Part shown: piece after piece, positions 49,083 to 58,399 of the stretch | Numbering within the stretch: position 1 is the stretch's first letter | How the letters are laid out: each line of letters opens with the position of its first letter | Source: DATFFO01 sp963772815 | GTDB lineage: Bacteria; Actinomycetota; Acidimicrobiia; Spongiisociales; ZC4RG35 | Reading direction: 5' to 3' | DNA: 64,000 bases | Assembly (NCBI GenBank): GCA_963772815.1 | Contig: CAVYYV010000004.1 | Location: 186,001-250,000, forward strand | The notes under the pieces: generated by a model | Seen by the model: only the letters and a program-made list of their open reading frames with translations | The model's database searches: none | Told to the model about the DNA's origin: nothing | Program-made: the position numbers and the translations under genes

Positions 49083-51011
49083 TCAGGGAACCGTGGTTGA
49101 CGACGTTGTGGAGGTGGGTTCGGTAGTGGGCGGCACGGTGGTCGAGGTCGTCGATGTGGTCGTCGTGGTGGTCGGGCACGGCTCATCGCTGTCGGGCACC
49201 TTGCACGGGTTGACCTCGACGATCTCTTGTTTCGGCAGATATCGCACGTGCCATTCCTGGCTGGTCGTGGTCCCGTGGTAGGTGATGGTTCTGGTTACGG
49301 TCAGGCTCCAGCCCGGGGCTGCGCTCTGCACGACCTCCTCGTCGTCGGGCTCCAGATCGGGATTGGGCCTGTAGTCGGGGTCGGGTGGGTCCCGGTAGTC
49401 GAATCGGTCTGATCGGTCCCCCTTCACCTGCCGGGCGTCGGGCCCACCCTCGGCCACGACTTGAACCGACAGGCGGTCGTTGCTCTGATTCCCTGAGAGG
49501 ATCCGACCGTCGTTGTCCCCGTAGAACTGGACCGTGATGGACGTATCGGTGTACTCGGTCTTGATGAGCACCCCGGAGCTCTGGTCGTTGCGGAAAGCCA
49601 GGTCGGGCTGGGGCCATGAGATGGTGGCCTCGATTCCCTCCGGGTAGCGGGAGAAGTAGAACGAATGCGGCTTGTGGGTCACGTCCTCGTATCCACCCCA
49701 GAACACTGCATTGTAGAAGGTGGTGGCGAACTGGCTGACGCCGCCTCCCACCGTGTCGACGATCTCTCCGCTGATGATGGTGCCGTCGGGGAGGAAGCCG
49801 TCCTCGGCGGTGCGCTGTCCGACGTAGTCGTTGAGCGAGAAGGTCTCCCCGGGAGCCACGATGGCACCGTCGATCTTGTCGGCGATGAGGTGGATGTTCG
49901 TGACTCGAGGCTGGCAGCAGGGATGGTAGGTGGTGAACTCGGAGACGAGGTGTTTGATATCGAGCTTGTCTAGCTCCTCGGTGGTCACCTCGGGGGCGGC
50001 GCCCTCCTCGAGGGGAAGCTCGGCCCTCCGCAACGAGGTGTGAGCGGCTCTGGCGAGGACATCTGCAGTCTTCGCGCCATCGATCAGGGTGCCGTTGTGG
50101 CCGGGGATGACCTTCACGTCGTATCCGTCGATCTCGAAGCGGGCATCGATGGGAGCGGCCTCGAACTGGCTTCGCACTTCGTCGAGTCGCTGTTCAATAG
50201 TCGGCGCGTCGAAGCCAAGGTGGACTCCGGCGGGATCCTCGGACACCGTCGCCCGGAACGCCTTCTGCAGGTCGGCCACTGTGAATGTGAGGCTGGAGCC
50301 ATCGGGAACCACGAGCACCACCGGCGCCGACAGCATCAGCTCTGCTTCCTGGCGGGCTCGATCGAGGTCGGCGCGGGTGAGGGCAGGCTCTGACTGTGTC
50401 ACAGGCAGGTCGGCCGGCTGGCGGTCCGGGCTCAGGAACTCCTCCAAGAGGAGCTCACGCGCCTGGGCGCGATCGATTCTCAACCCGGATCGTGGATAGT
50501 CGACGACGAGGTCTCCGTTGGACAGCTCGATGCTGCCCGGGAAGGGCGGGCTTCCGATGATGGATGTGTCTAGTTCCCCGAGGATTTGGTCGAGGGCCTG
50601 ATCGTCGACGCTGCCCAGGGCCTCGATGCGGGTGGTGCGGCCAATGTGGGTGATCCACCACCAGAAGTTGGACACGGGATTTGGGCTGCGGCCGACCATC
50701 ATCGCCTTTTCGACCATGGGCTGGACGTTGAGCTCGAATCCGGTCTGAATGGGCAGCAAGGACACTTGAGCACCCTGGACCGTCACGGGAGCGGTCTGGT
50801 TTGCCAGCAGATCCTGGAGGGCGCCCAGGGCGTCGGTGGCTTGGGCCGGGGTGTTGCCACCCAGTTGGGTGTCGAGCACGGTGACCGAGCCCAGAATCTC
50901 TCCCTGGCCGGTGAAACGAGCCACGGCATAGGCGCCAAGTATCAGCACCACCAGGGCAGCGGCGATGATTACAGGCAGTAGGGCGAGGCGCTTGGGGCGA
51001 TCTTGGGACAC
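49083..51011 (-). CDS. VanW-family protein with peptidoglycan-binding-like repeats and Thr-rich tail
   Basis: The protein has 642 residues (GTG start). An N-terminal membrane anchor (LALLPVIIAAALVVLILGAY) is followed by two copies of a putative peptidoglycan-binding domain (PF12229 type) to about residue 350. The VanW domain follows (SEFTTYHPCCQPRVTNIHLI, GETFSLNDYVGQRTAEDGF, VGGGVSQFATTFYNAVFWGG), and then a Thr/Ser/Pro tail. It is an extracellular wall-associated protein of unknown activity. A TAGTAT box (51064-51069, minus strand) suggests a leadered transcript. Confidence 0.88.
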   Translation of the reverse strand: MSQDRPKRLALLPVIIAAALVVLILGAYAVARFTGQGEILGSVTVLDTQLGGNTPAQATDALGALQDLLANQTAPVTVQGAQVSLLPIQTGFELNVQPMVEKAMMVGRSPNPVSNFWWWITHIGRTTRIEALGSVDDQALDQILGELDTSIIGSPPFPGSIELSNGDLVVDYPRSGLRIDRAQARELLLEEFLSPDRQPADLPVTQSEPALTRADLDRARQEAELMLSAPVVLVVPDGSSLTFTVADLQKAFRATVSEDPAGVHLGFDAPTIEQRLDEVRSQFEAAPIDARFEIDGYDVKVIPGHNGTLIDGAKTADVLARAAHTSLRRAELPLEEGAAPEVTTEELDKLDIKHLVSEFTTYHPCCQPRVTNIHLIADKIDGAIVAPGETFSLNDYVGQRTAEDGFLPDGTIISGEIVDTVGGGVSQFATTFYNAVFWGGYEDVTHKPHSFYFSRYPEGIEATISWPQPDLAFRNDQSSGVLIKTEYTDTSITVQFYGDNDGRILSGNQSNDRLSVQVVAEGGPDARQVKGDRSDRFDYRDPPDPDYRPNPDLEPDDEEVVQSAAPGWSLTVTRTITYHGTTTSQEWHVRYLPKQEIVEVNPCKVPDSDEPCPTTTTTTSTTSTTVPPTTEPTSTTSSTTVP

Positions 51012-51104
51012 GTTCGGACCAGGACGAGGAGACAGGCGGAGTTCCCCCCTCGTCGGCGGGCGAATACTAGAGAGATCCCGGGCCTTGACTAAACGTCCCC
51101 TGCC

Positions 51105-52361
51105 TCAACCGGTGGCCGGGATCATCTCCACGACCCGTCCTCGTTGGGCGGGTCGCACGGCCAGTTCCAGGTCTGAGACTGCCTCCATGAGATCGAGGCG
51201 GACCGAGTCCATGGATCCGCGCACCTTCTCGACCGATCCCACGATCTCGGTCAGGGCACGACGGCTGGAGGACAGGTGGCCGGCCAAGCCGCGGATGCGC
51301 TCCACTCGCTCGGAGACCACGGCCACGTCAACCAGCCCGTCGCCGGCGGTCCGGTCGAGGGAAGCCCGCTGGACCGCCCACGTCATGGCCACTGCCAACA
51401 TCGTCCCGTCCAGGTCGTCCACGGCCAGCACCACGTCTCCGTAGACGCCGAAGGCTCCCACCTCGGCGGGGAAGGATCGATTGCGGCTCAGGCACACCGC
51501 ACCCTGACAACTCCGGTTGTCCATGGCCCTTCTAAGCTCGGCCAGGATGCCGCCGGAGCCGTTGAGGGAGATCGTCCGGCAGTTCTTTGCCTCGACGACG
51601 ATCCGGATTCCCGACGGCGTGACCACAACGAAGTCTCCCACCAGGTCGGCCCCGACTTCACCGGCACTGGCACCGGTTCGTTCCACCAAGGCGCCGAGGG
51701 GGCGAGCCCAGTGGCGCAGGGCCTCCTCCAGTTCGTCCTCGTAGAGGAAGCCCTTGGCCGTGCCTCGGTCGGCCTCCACCTCACGCCCCCGATTCTCGGC
51801 CAGAACCGCGTGGAGATCTTCCAGGCGTTGCTCGACGCGGCGCAGGGCCCCGGCCAGGGCGGAGCCGTCGGTCTCGGGGTCGAGAGCAGAGCGGAGCCGT
51901 GTGTCGAGGGGGCCGTCTGGCCCCAGCATCGCCGCCATCTCCCCGAGAAGGGCGGCCGCGTGGCTGTCGCGGCGGGCAGGGTCCACTAGATCGGACAGGC
52001 TCTTTCGGAAGCCCTCGAGGTCGGTGAGGAGCCGGCCCACCGTCGAGGCCCTCTGCTCGGGGTCGAGTTGGCCGGTGACGGTCTGGGTCAGCTCCTCCAG
52101 AGTCCCGGCGACGCGCCGTCGGCCCTCCTCCAGCACTTCCATCATGGTCGCCTTCACGCGTCGATCCATGTCGGCCAGGTCGAGGCCCATACCCATGGAG
52201 GCCAGGCCCCGGGCCCCGACCGCCAGCATGCGAAGGACCATTTCCTCGTGCTCGGACGGGTCGTGACGGGAGAGAACGGACTCGACAGTGGGGTCGTCGA
52301 CGCGGAGTCCGTCGATCACGACCACGCCTTCCATGATCTGGATGCTGGTTTGCTGGCTCAT
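51105..52361 (-). CDS. Coiled-coil protein with nuclease-like domain
   Basis: The protein has 418 residues. The N-terminal half is helical and coiled (LEELTQTVTGQLDPEQRAST). The middle contains GADLVGDFVVVTPSGIRIVV followed by EAKN, an arrangement D-x(n)-ExK seen in PD-(D/E)XK nucleases and RmuC-like proteins. The C-terminal third is helical again. Genome-maintenance nuclease is possible but not shown. The start at 52361 is supported by TAGGTT seven bases upstream. Confidence 0.6.
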   Translation of the reverse strand: MSQQTSIQIMEGVVVIDGLRVDDPTVESVLSRHDPSEHEEMVLRMLAVGARGLASMGMGLDLADMDRRVKATMMEVLEEGRRRVAGTLEELTQTVTGQLDPEQRASTVGRLLTDLEGFRKSLSDLVDPARRDSHAAALLGEMAAMLGPDGPLDTRLRSALDPETDGSALAGALRRVEQRLEDLHAVLAENRGREVEADRGTAKGFLYEDELEEALRHWARPLGALVERTGASAGEVGADLVGDFVVVTPSGIRIVVEAKNCRTISLNGSGGILAELRRAMDNRSCQGAVCLSRNRSFPAEVGAFGVYGDVVLAVDDLDGTMLAVAMTWAVQRASLDRTAGDGLVDVAVVSERVERIRGLAGHLSSSRRALTEIVGSVEKVRGSMDSVRLDLMEAVSDLELAVRPAQRGRVVEMIPATG

Positions 52362-52368
52362 GGTCGCC

Positions 52369-52374
52369 AACCTA
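52369..52374 (-). promoter_or_regulatory. -10 box of leaderless nuclease-like gene
   Basis: TAGGTT on the minus strand, 7 nt before the ATG at 52361. Confidence 0.4.
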
Positions 52375-52408
52375 CGACCCTGGTACGACAGATTCCCGGC
52401 TCGGCCTG

Positions 52409-53782
52409 TCAGCGCCGATAGGCGTCTGCGATGGAATCGATGGCAAGATCGACATGAGAACGCTGTGTCAAGCGGTTGAGTATGGCCAGTCGGGCCGTGT
52501 AGCGGCCGTCGATCACGGTTGAAGACATGTAGACCTCTCCTCTCCGATTGACGCTGTCCAGCGCGGATCGACCCTGCGGATCGTCGCGGAACTGGAATGC
52601 CACGATGGAGAGGTCGGGGCTCCACACGTGTTCCACCCATTCCGCAGCAGCCAGGCGATGATGAGCGTGCTCGGCAAGGTCGAGGGCTCGGTCGAGCGCC
52701 GATCGAAAGGCGGCAACCCCGTGCAGTTGAAGGGGAAGCCACACGGCAAGCCCCCGGGCCGGCCTGGTCAGTTCCGGGCCCAGCGAAGCGAAATCGCTGG
52801 GGTGGTCGGGGTGGTCCTGAAGATAAGCCGCCTCGGGGTGATTGGCTTCGTACAGGGTGGCGCGGTCTCGAACGATCAGGGCCCCCACACCGAATGGGAT
52901 GGACAGGCCCTTGTGCGGGTCGAGGGTGATCGAGTCGGCCGCTTCGATGCCGGAGAGCCGCGATCGTCCCCGCTCGGTGAGCTGAAAGAAGCCGCCATAG
53001 GCGGCGTCGACGTGCAGCCACAACTCCTGGTCGGCGGCGATGGCGGCCACGTTGGTCAGGGGATCGATCGTGCCGGTGTCGGTCGTGCCGGCAGAGGCAA
53101 CGACCAGGAACGGGTCCAGCCCTGCCCCCCGGTCTTCGGCCACCATGGTGGCAAGGGCCTCTGCCGACATTCCCAGGTCTGCCTGCACGGGGACTAGGCG
53201 GATCTGCTCGGGCGTCAGGCCGGCGATGCGGGCCGCCTTGAGGACGGAGTGGTGGGTATGGGGGGACACGTAGGCCCTGGCTCGGCTGAAGTCATTGCCC
53301 GTTCGAATCGTCCGGGCTGTGGCGATGGCTGTCAGGTTGGCCATAGATCCACCGGAGAGGAGGAGCCCGGCGGAGGAATCCTCGGGCAGCCCGAACAGGC
53401 GGATCATCCAGTTCAGAACCGACTCTTCCAGCGTCACCATCCCCGGAGCCGCATCGTGCACGCCCGTGTAGCGGTTGAGGCCCGCGGCGAGGAAGGTCGC
53501 CAACGCTCCGCTGAAGAGTCCGGCGTTGGGGATATAGGCCATGTCCGCCCCGGAACGGTGGATCACTCCGGAGGCATTGGCCAGGTCGATCAGCTCCAGG
53601 ATCTGCTCCGCGGCCAGGCCTTCCTCGCCGGGAGGCTCGAGTAGCCGCTGGCGCTCCTTCGGCGTCGGTAGCGGTTGTTCGACCCGCCGTCGTTGCGCAG
53701 AGGCGTCGAACGCGTCGAGGTACTCGCTCACGATCGATGTGAGGCGGTCTCGTTGACCCGGGTCGGGCTCCAGGGGGATCAT
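52409..53782 (-). CDS. PLP-dependent group II decarboxylase
   Basis: The protein has 457 residues. Signatures: FSGALATFLAAGLNRYTGVH, LLLSGGSMANLTAIATART, LWLHVDAAYGGFFQL, and the PLP Lys in DSITLDPHKGLSIPFGVGAL. It matches the aromatic-L-amino-acid/glutamate decarboxylase fold (tyrosine, tryptophan, DOPA or similar). The substrate cannot be fixed. The start may be a few codons upstream; ATG at 53782 is chosen for the family start. A TAACGT box lies ten bases before it. Confidence 0.88.
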   Translation of the reverse strand: MIPLEPDPGQRDRLTSIVSEYLDAFDASAQRRRVEQPLPTPKERQRLLEPPGEEGLAAEQILELIDLANASGVIHRSGADMAYIPNAGLFSGALATFLAAGLNRYTGVHDAAPGMVTLEESVLNWMIRLFGLPEDSSAGLLLSGGSMANLTAIATARTIRTGNDFSRARAYVSPHTHHSVLKAARIAGLTPEQIRLVPVQADLGMSAEALATMVAEDRGAGLDPFLVVASAGTTDTGTIDPLTNVAAIAADQELWLHVDAAYGGFFQLTERGRSRLSGIEAADSITLDPHKGLSIPFGVGALIVRDRATLYEANHPEAAYLQDHPDHPSDFASLGPELTRPARGLAVWLPLQLHGVAAFRSALDRALDLAEHAHHRLAAAEWVEHVWSPDLSIVAFQFRDDPQGRSALDSVNRRGEVYMSSTVIDGRYTARLAILNRLTQRSHVDLAIDSIADAYRR

Positions 53783-53863
53783 GGGGAGGGGGACGTTAGA
53801 CGCCCCACACCGTTGCGCGATTGGCGCGCCCAACGGCGGGTTGTGGATGCGCCAGAACCGAAA

Positions 53864-54292
53864 TCAGCGCCACAGGGCCATCAGCGCCGCTGTGATCAAG
53901 ATGCCGACGAAGTGGTACCCGGCGGTGATCAGGAACCACAGCATCGGTCGGGGACGCTTCGGGTCGAAGGCGGCGGTGACGTAGAAGAGCGCCGTCGCTA
54001 TCCCGACACCCACGACCACCCCCAGGGCAAGTCCGCCCGAGAAGGAATTCGTGTCGGTTGCCACCAACAATGCGCCGATGGCACCGGCCAGGAGGAGGTA
54101 ACCGATGAGTGGGCCGATGTAGCCGGCCGCGCTCATCCGGGGCGGTTGCTCCGACTCGTCCCATCCCACCGATCGCATCCATGGCCGACCGAGGAAGGGG
54201 CGGCTGTACCACACTGCTCCCAGGCCGTAGTAGATGACGGCAGCCGCGATCGCGGCCAGCCAGTTCACGTCGACAAGAGCCGACAGGCTCAT
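53864..54292 (-). CDS. DUF1761-family membrane protein
   Basis: The protein has 142 residues with four membrane segments. Typical segments: AAIAAAVIYYGLGAVWYSRP near the N-terminus and LGVVVGVGIATALFYVTAAF in the middle. A GGGAGAAA site precedes the ATG at 54292. Unknown function. The gap upstream holds the divergent promoter of the SDR gene. Confidence 0.85.
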   Translation of the reverse strand: MSLSALVDVNWLAAIAAAVIYYGLGAVWYSRPFLGRPWMRSVGWDESEQPPRMSAAGYIGPLIGYLLLAGAIGALLVATDTNSFSGGLALGVVVGVGIATALFYVTAAFDPKRPRPMLWFLITAGYHFVGILITAALMALWR

Positions 54293-54371
54293 CGTTTCTC
54301 CCAGCTCGAGGTTGGGCAGACGATATCGCGGACCTGAAGGCCGCGATGTGACTCGTGAGCGGGCCTCCGTG

Positions 54372-54377
54372 TAGCTT
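54372..54377 (+). promoter_or_regulatory. -10 box of SDR/FAD operon promoter
   Basis: TAGCTT exactly 6 nt before the ATG at 54384, placing the transcript start at the mini-ORF rather than at the SDR gene. Confidence 0.45.
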
Positions 54378-54383
54378 CACCAC

Positions 54384-54410
54384 ATGCAGATGCCGACACG
54401 GCTCCGATGA
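54384..54410 (+). other. Eight-codon leader ORF overlapping the SDR start
   Basis: MQMPTRLR then TGA. The stop overlaps the SDR start as ATGA (54407-54410). With the -10 box exactly six bases before its ATG, this is the likely first translated codon of a leaderless mRNA. The SDR is then started by termination-reinitiation. Confidence 0.45.
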
Positions 54411-55109
54411 AACAGCCGGTAGCGATAGTGACGGCGGCGGGCCACGGGATGGGAGAAGCCATCGCGCGAAGACTTCAGGCCGACGGTTATCGGCTTGCGC
54501 TCATGTCGAATGGAGGCGGCGCTCAGGCGCTGTCGGAGGAGCTGGGTGTGATCGGCGTGCAGGGTTCGGTGACCGAACGTGGCGACCTCGAGCACCTGGT
54601 CGATGCGACCCTCGACGAGCATGGACGAATCGACGTGGTCGTCAACAACACCGGCCATCCCCCCAGTGGAGAGCTGCTGGAGATCACTGATTCCGAGTGG
54701 GTCGAGGGCATGGAGCTGGTCTTCTTGAACGTGGTCCGCATGGCCCGCCTCACCACCCCGCACCTGATCGCAGCGGGCGGGGGAGCGGTGGTCAACATTT
54801 CTACCTACGCCGCGTTCGAACCGGACCCGGTCTTTCCCGTTTCGGCGTCGATGCGCGTCTGCTCTGGCCGACTTCGTGAAGCTCTATGCCGATCGATATG
54901 CAGGCCAGGGGATTCGCATGAACAACGTTCTGCCCGGTTTCATCGAGAGCTACGAGATCGACGACGCCACCCGGGACCGGATTCCCATGGCCAGGCCGGG
55001 GACCGTGACCGAGGTGGCGGATACCGTGGCTTTCCTGCTTTCCGACCGCGCCGGATATATCACCGGCCAGAACCTTCGTGTTGATGGGGGGATCACGAGG
55101 TCCGTATGA
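54407..55109 (+). pseudogene. SDR-fold oxidoreductase with two-base deletion
   Basis: The first part reads a normal SDR (VTAAGHGMGEAIARRLQADG, VNNTGHPPSGELLEI, GGAVVNISTYAAFEP) to VFPVSASMR. It continues in another frame as SALADFVKLYADRYAGQGIR to the C-terminal ITGQNLRVDGGITRSV. Loss of one CG from a CGCG run at about 54854 explains it; repaired length is 234 residues. The usual YxxxK reads VSASM, so the catalytic Tyr and Lys are absent, as in a known atypical SDR group. The stop overlaps the FAD oxidoreductase start (ATGA). Confidence 0.8.
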
Positions 55110-56275
55110 GCGACGTGATCATCGTCGGCGGGGCCTGTATGGGCTCGTCCCTGGCGCATCACCTGAAGATTCTCGACGATGCGATCCAGGTGACGGTCGT
55201 GGAGAGGGATCACAGTCTGGCTCGGTCCTCCACACTGCTCTCCGACGGGAACGTGCGCGTCCAGTTCAACCTGGATGAGAACATCCTCATGTCCCGCTAT
55301 GCCATGGAGGTCCTGGAGCGGTTCGGCGAGACAATGGCGGTGGACGGTGTGCGGCCCGAAGTGTCGATGCGTCGCCAGGGCAACCTGTTCCTGGTGGATG
55401 AGGACGGGGCCGCCGATGCCAGGTCCGGGCTGGATCGACAGACGGCGTTGGGCTGCCGGGCACGGTGGATGGATGCCGCCGAGGTCGGGTCGGCCTACCC
55501 GCCCTTCGCCTCCGACCGGTTCGTGGGCGGCACCTTCGGCCCCGAAGACGGATCGGTCGACCCCGGCGCCGTGACCCTCGGCTATCGACGGGCGGCGCTG
55601 GCGCGCGGGGTGGAGTATCTGGAGTCCGATGTGACCGCCCTCTCGACCCGGTCCGATCGGATCACAGGTGTGCGACTCGCAGACGGTACCGAGATCGTCG
55701 CCCCCACTGTGGTGGTCTGTGCCGGTGCCTGGTCGACGGGCCTGCTCGCCACCGTCGGGGTTCAGATTCCCGTCATCCCCGTCATGAGGACCGTGTATGT
55801 GGTGGCCACAGACGTTGGTAAGGGGGTCGAGCTGCCCAGCGCCTTCCTGCCCTCGGGCGTTTACCTCATCCCCGAATCGGAAAGCACCTACCTCATGGCG
55901 TGGTCGCGGCCCGAGGACCCGACTGGCTTCGACTTCACACCGGCGAATAGATCCCGCTTCTATGACATCGTCTGGCCGCAGCTGGTCGATTGGCTGCCGG
56001 CCTTCGACCATCTGGAAGTGGTGCGGTCCTGGGCCGGCCTCTATGCCCAGAACACACTGGATGCCAATGGCATCATGGGTGAGTGGCCGGCCATCTCTGG
56101 CCTTTATCTGGCCACCGGGTTCAGTGGTCACGGGTTTCAGCAGTGCCATGCAGTGGGTAGGTACCTATCGGAGCTCATCACCGGGAACGAGCCGTTCCTG
56201 GACCTGTCTCGGCTCGGGCCGCAGCGCATCATCGAGCAGACGCCCCTCTTCGAGCATGCCGGCCGGATTATTTGA
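55106..56275 (+). CDS. FAD-dependent oxidoreductase (D-amino-acid oxidase/sarcosine oxidase-like)
   Basis: The protein has 389 residues. The N-terminal dinucleotide fold is DVIIVGGACMGSSLAHHLKI (GxGxxG-like with Cys). VERDHSLARSST contacts FAD, and the C-terminal LYLATGFSGHGFQQCHAVG is characteristic of DAO family proteins. It oxidises an amine, N-methyl amine or related substrate with O2 or a carrier. Coupled to the SDR gene, so both probably act on one substrate. Confidence 0.9.
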   Translation: MSDVIIVGGACMGSSLAHHLKILDDAIQVTVVERDHSLARSSTLLSDGNVRVQFNLDENILMSRYAMEVLERFGETMAVDGVRPEVSMRRQGNLFLVDEDGAADARSGLDRQTALGCRARWMDAAEVGSAYPPFASDRFVGGTFGPEDGSVDPGAVTLGYRRAALARGVEYLESDVTALSTRSDRITGVRLADGTEIVAPTVVVCAGAWSTGLLATVGVQIPVIPVMRTVYVVATDVGKGVELPSAFLPSGVYLIPESESTYLMAWSRPEDPTGFDFTPANRSRFYDIVWPQLVDWLPAFDHLEVVRSWAGLYAQNTLDANGIMGEWPAISGLYLATGFSGHGFQQCHAVGRYLSELITGNEPFLDLSRLGPQRIIEQTPLFEHAGRII

Positions 56276-56292
56276 ACCCAAGGAGGAACGTG

Positions 56293-56671
56293 ATGTTGGA
56301 CCAGTTGACCGCAAACCACCACACCGGCCTCCTCATCGGCGGTGAAGTTCGCACCGCCCACTGAGGTGAGAAGCTCATCATCACGCTTGCTCAAGCGGTG
56401 GGTGTCTCGCTGCTCATCACTCCGTGGGACTTTCCCGCCGCCATGGCTACACGCAAACTTGGTCCGGCGCGCGGCCGGATGTACCACCGCTCTCAAGCCT
56501 GCCTCGGACACTCCTCTGACGGCAGGCCGGAATGGTGGGCTCAACCGCAGCCTCGTCTCCGATCCGGGCGCCCCATTCGGCGGCGTCAAGCAGTCCGGAC
56601 TCGGACGCGAAGGCGGCCGCGAGGGGATTTGGGAGTATCTGGAGACCAAGTACATCGTCACCCGCTTCTGA
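56293..56671 (+). pseudogene. Aldehyde dehydrogenase pseudogene with large internal deletions
   Basis: Only three pieces of a succinate-semialdehyde-dehydrogenase-like protein survive. The N-terminus (TGLLIGGEVRTAH) ends at a stop at about 56360. An NAD-site segment (VGVSLLITPWDFPAAMATRK, then AAGCTTALKPASDTPLTAG in another frame) is followed by a jump to the C-terminus (DPGAPFGGVKQSGLGREGG then YLETKYIVTRF). About 370 of the usual ~480 residues, including the catalytic Cys and Glu regions, are missing. It follows the FAD oxidoreductase by 17 bp and has an AAGGAGG site, so it was once the third gene of that operon. Confidence 0.85.
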
Positions 56672-56734
56672 TCGCATGAAGGCGGGACCATCGGCCGGGG
56701 CGGCGACCAGGCCGGCCCTGCCACAATTGGGCTC

Positions 56735-58399
56735 ATGCCACCTCCGATCGCGCCGGCCGCCCGGCTCAGGGCGGACCTGGACCGGCTGGGCGATCTCCTG
56801 GCCGGGGCGGGTTTTGACCTGGCCGGAGCAGAGGCCGAGTCCCGTCGCCGCCTACGCGATGAGCTCGTCGGGACCATACGCTCCTATCTGATTCCCCGCC
56901 TCGGGGAGCCGCAGGCTCCGCTCCTGGTGGTCGTGGCCGGTCCGACCGGCTCCGGCAAGTCGACCCTGGTCAACTCCCTGGCCGGCGCCGAGGTGAGCAG
57001 GCCCGGGCCTTTGCGTCCTACTACCCGTCAGCCGGTTGTGTGGTGCCATACCGGCCAGGCCGACCGTTACGACCTCCTTGGGGGTGTCTCCTGCAAGGTC
57101 CAGCCCGAGGATCATCCTCTGCTGGTAGACCTGACCATCGTCGACACTCCAGACATCGACTCCTACGTGGCGGAACATCGCCAGGTGACGTCCGAGGTAT
57201 TGCGTCACGCCGATGTGGCGGTCTTCCTCACTACCGCCCAGCGCTACGCCGATGCCGTGCCGTGGGAGGTGCTGGGGGAGATCGACCGCCGGGGCAGCCT
57301 GGTCGTACACGTGATCAACCGGCTCAACCGTCGCGCCTCGGGAGCCGTTTCGGACTATTCGGCTCTGCTGCGTGCGCACGGCGTGGGAGCCGAGACCATC
57401 TTCACGATCCAGGAGCAACGGGTCAGGGGAGACGCGGGGCTGCTTCCTGCCAAGTCGATCCGCCGCCTCAGTGAACACCTCACCGTCCTGGCGGCGGACA
57501 GAGACACGGCTCTGAACGGGGTGACCGCCGGTGCCGTGGGGTACATTGTCGCCGGGGCAAGGCGCGTGGCCGAAGAGTTGCGGAAGCAGGATCTGGAGCG
57601 GCGGCGTCTGGCAGAGGTCGTCGGGGGCGCCTATGGCGATGCATTCGTCGAGCTCCGCTCGGAGCTGGATCGCGGAACCTTGATCAGGGCCGAGGTGGTC
57701 GAGCGCTGGTCGGAACGGGTGGGGACCAGCGATCTCTCCCGTTGGGTGAGGGGTTCGGCCTCCTGGCTCAAGTCGATGGCGGACCGTCTGATGGGGACGT
57801 CGGCTGCGACGGTCCGTGCAATTGAACGGGAGGCGCGCAGCGAACTGGGCGCGGCGGTCGGTACCAGGCTGGATCGGGCGGCCCGCTCGGTGGCGAGAGG
57901 GTGGGACGTGGAACAGGCCGGACGGGCCCTCCTCAGCGCCGACCTGACCGTGACCAGCGAGCCTGCCCAGGCCGAGGCGGAGGCAGCCATCGACCGTTGG
58001 CTGGCAGGGCTGACCCGGATCGTACAAGACGAGGCCCCGAGCCGGTTCCGGGCCGCGCGTCTGGCCTCGACAGGGGTGAACGCTGCCGCCGTTGCCACGA
58101 TCCTGGCCATTTTCGCTTCGACAGGGGGGTTGACGGGAGCCGAGATGGGGGTGGCGGCCGGGGCGGCTGCGGCACAGCAGGGACTCCTAGAGCACATGTT
58201 GGGGAAGGCGGCGGCCGGGTCCCTGGCGGGACGGGCTCGCGACACGCTGCTCGAGTCGGTCCGGCGGGTCTTCGACGAGGAGGCGGCTCGATTTCAGAGG
58301 GTGTTGGATGCAGCTTCCGACCCGGTGGAGCTGGCGGAATCGATCGAGGAGGCGTCGGCCACGGTGGAAACGTCGTCGGAGGAGTTCCATGCACTCTGA
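56735..58399 (+). CDS. Dynamin-like / YfjP-type GTPase, first of a pair
   Basis: The protein has 554 residues. G1 P-loop VAGPTGSGKSTLVNSLAG, G2-like LRPTTRQP, G3 IVDTPDIDS, and G4 altered to INRLNRR instead of NKxD. A long helical region follows, with one or two hydrophobic segments near 445-485 (AAAVATILAIFASTGGLTGA). Such paired GTPases are common in actinobacteria and act on membranes. It overlaps the second GTPase gene by 11 bases. Confidence 0.85.
   Translation: MPPPIAPAARLRADLDRLGDLLAGAGFDLAGAEAESRRRLRDELVGTIRSYLIPRLGEPQAPLLVVVAGPTGSGKSTLVNSLAGAEVSRPGPLRPTTRQPVVWCHTGQADRYDLLGGVSCKVQPEDHPLLVDLTIVDTPDIDSYVAEHRQVTSEVLRHADVAVFLTTAQRYADAVPWEVLGEIDRRGSLVVHVINRLNRRASGAVSDYSALLRAHGVGAETIFTIQEQRVRGDAGLLPAKSIRRLSEHLTVLAADRDTALNGVTAGAVGYIVAGARRVAEELRKQDLERRRLAEVVGGAYGDAFVELRSELDRGTLIRAEVVERWSERVGTSDLSRWVRGSASWLKSMADRLMGTSAATVRAIEREARSELGAAVGTRLDRAARSVARGWDVEQAGRALLSADLTVTSEPAQAEAEAAIDRWLAGLTRIVQDEAPSRFRAARLASTGVNAAAVATILAIFASTGGLTGAEMGVAAGAAAAQQGLLEHMLGKAAAGSLAGRARDTLLESVRRVFDEEAARFQRVLDAASDPVELAESIEEASATVETSSEEFHAL

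Noticed and set aside
49083..49180. Simple-sequence repeat near the VanW gene end
   Set aside because: It encodes the in-frame Thr/Ser/Pro tail of the protein, so it is coding rather than an independent repeat.
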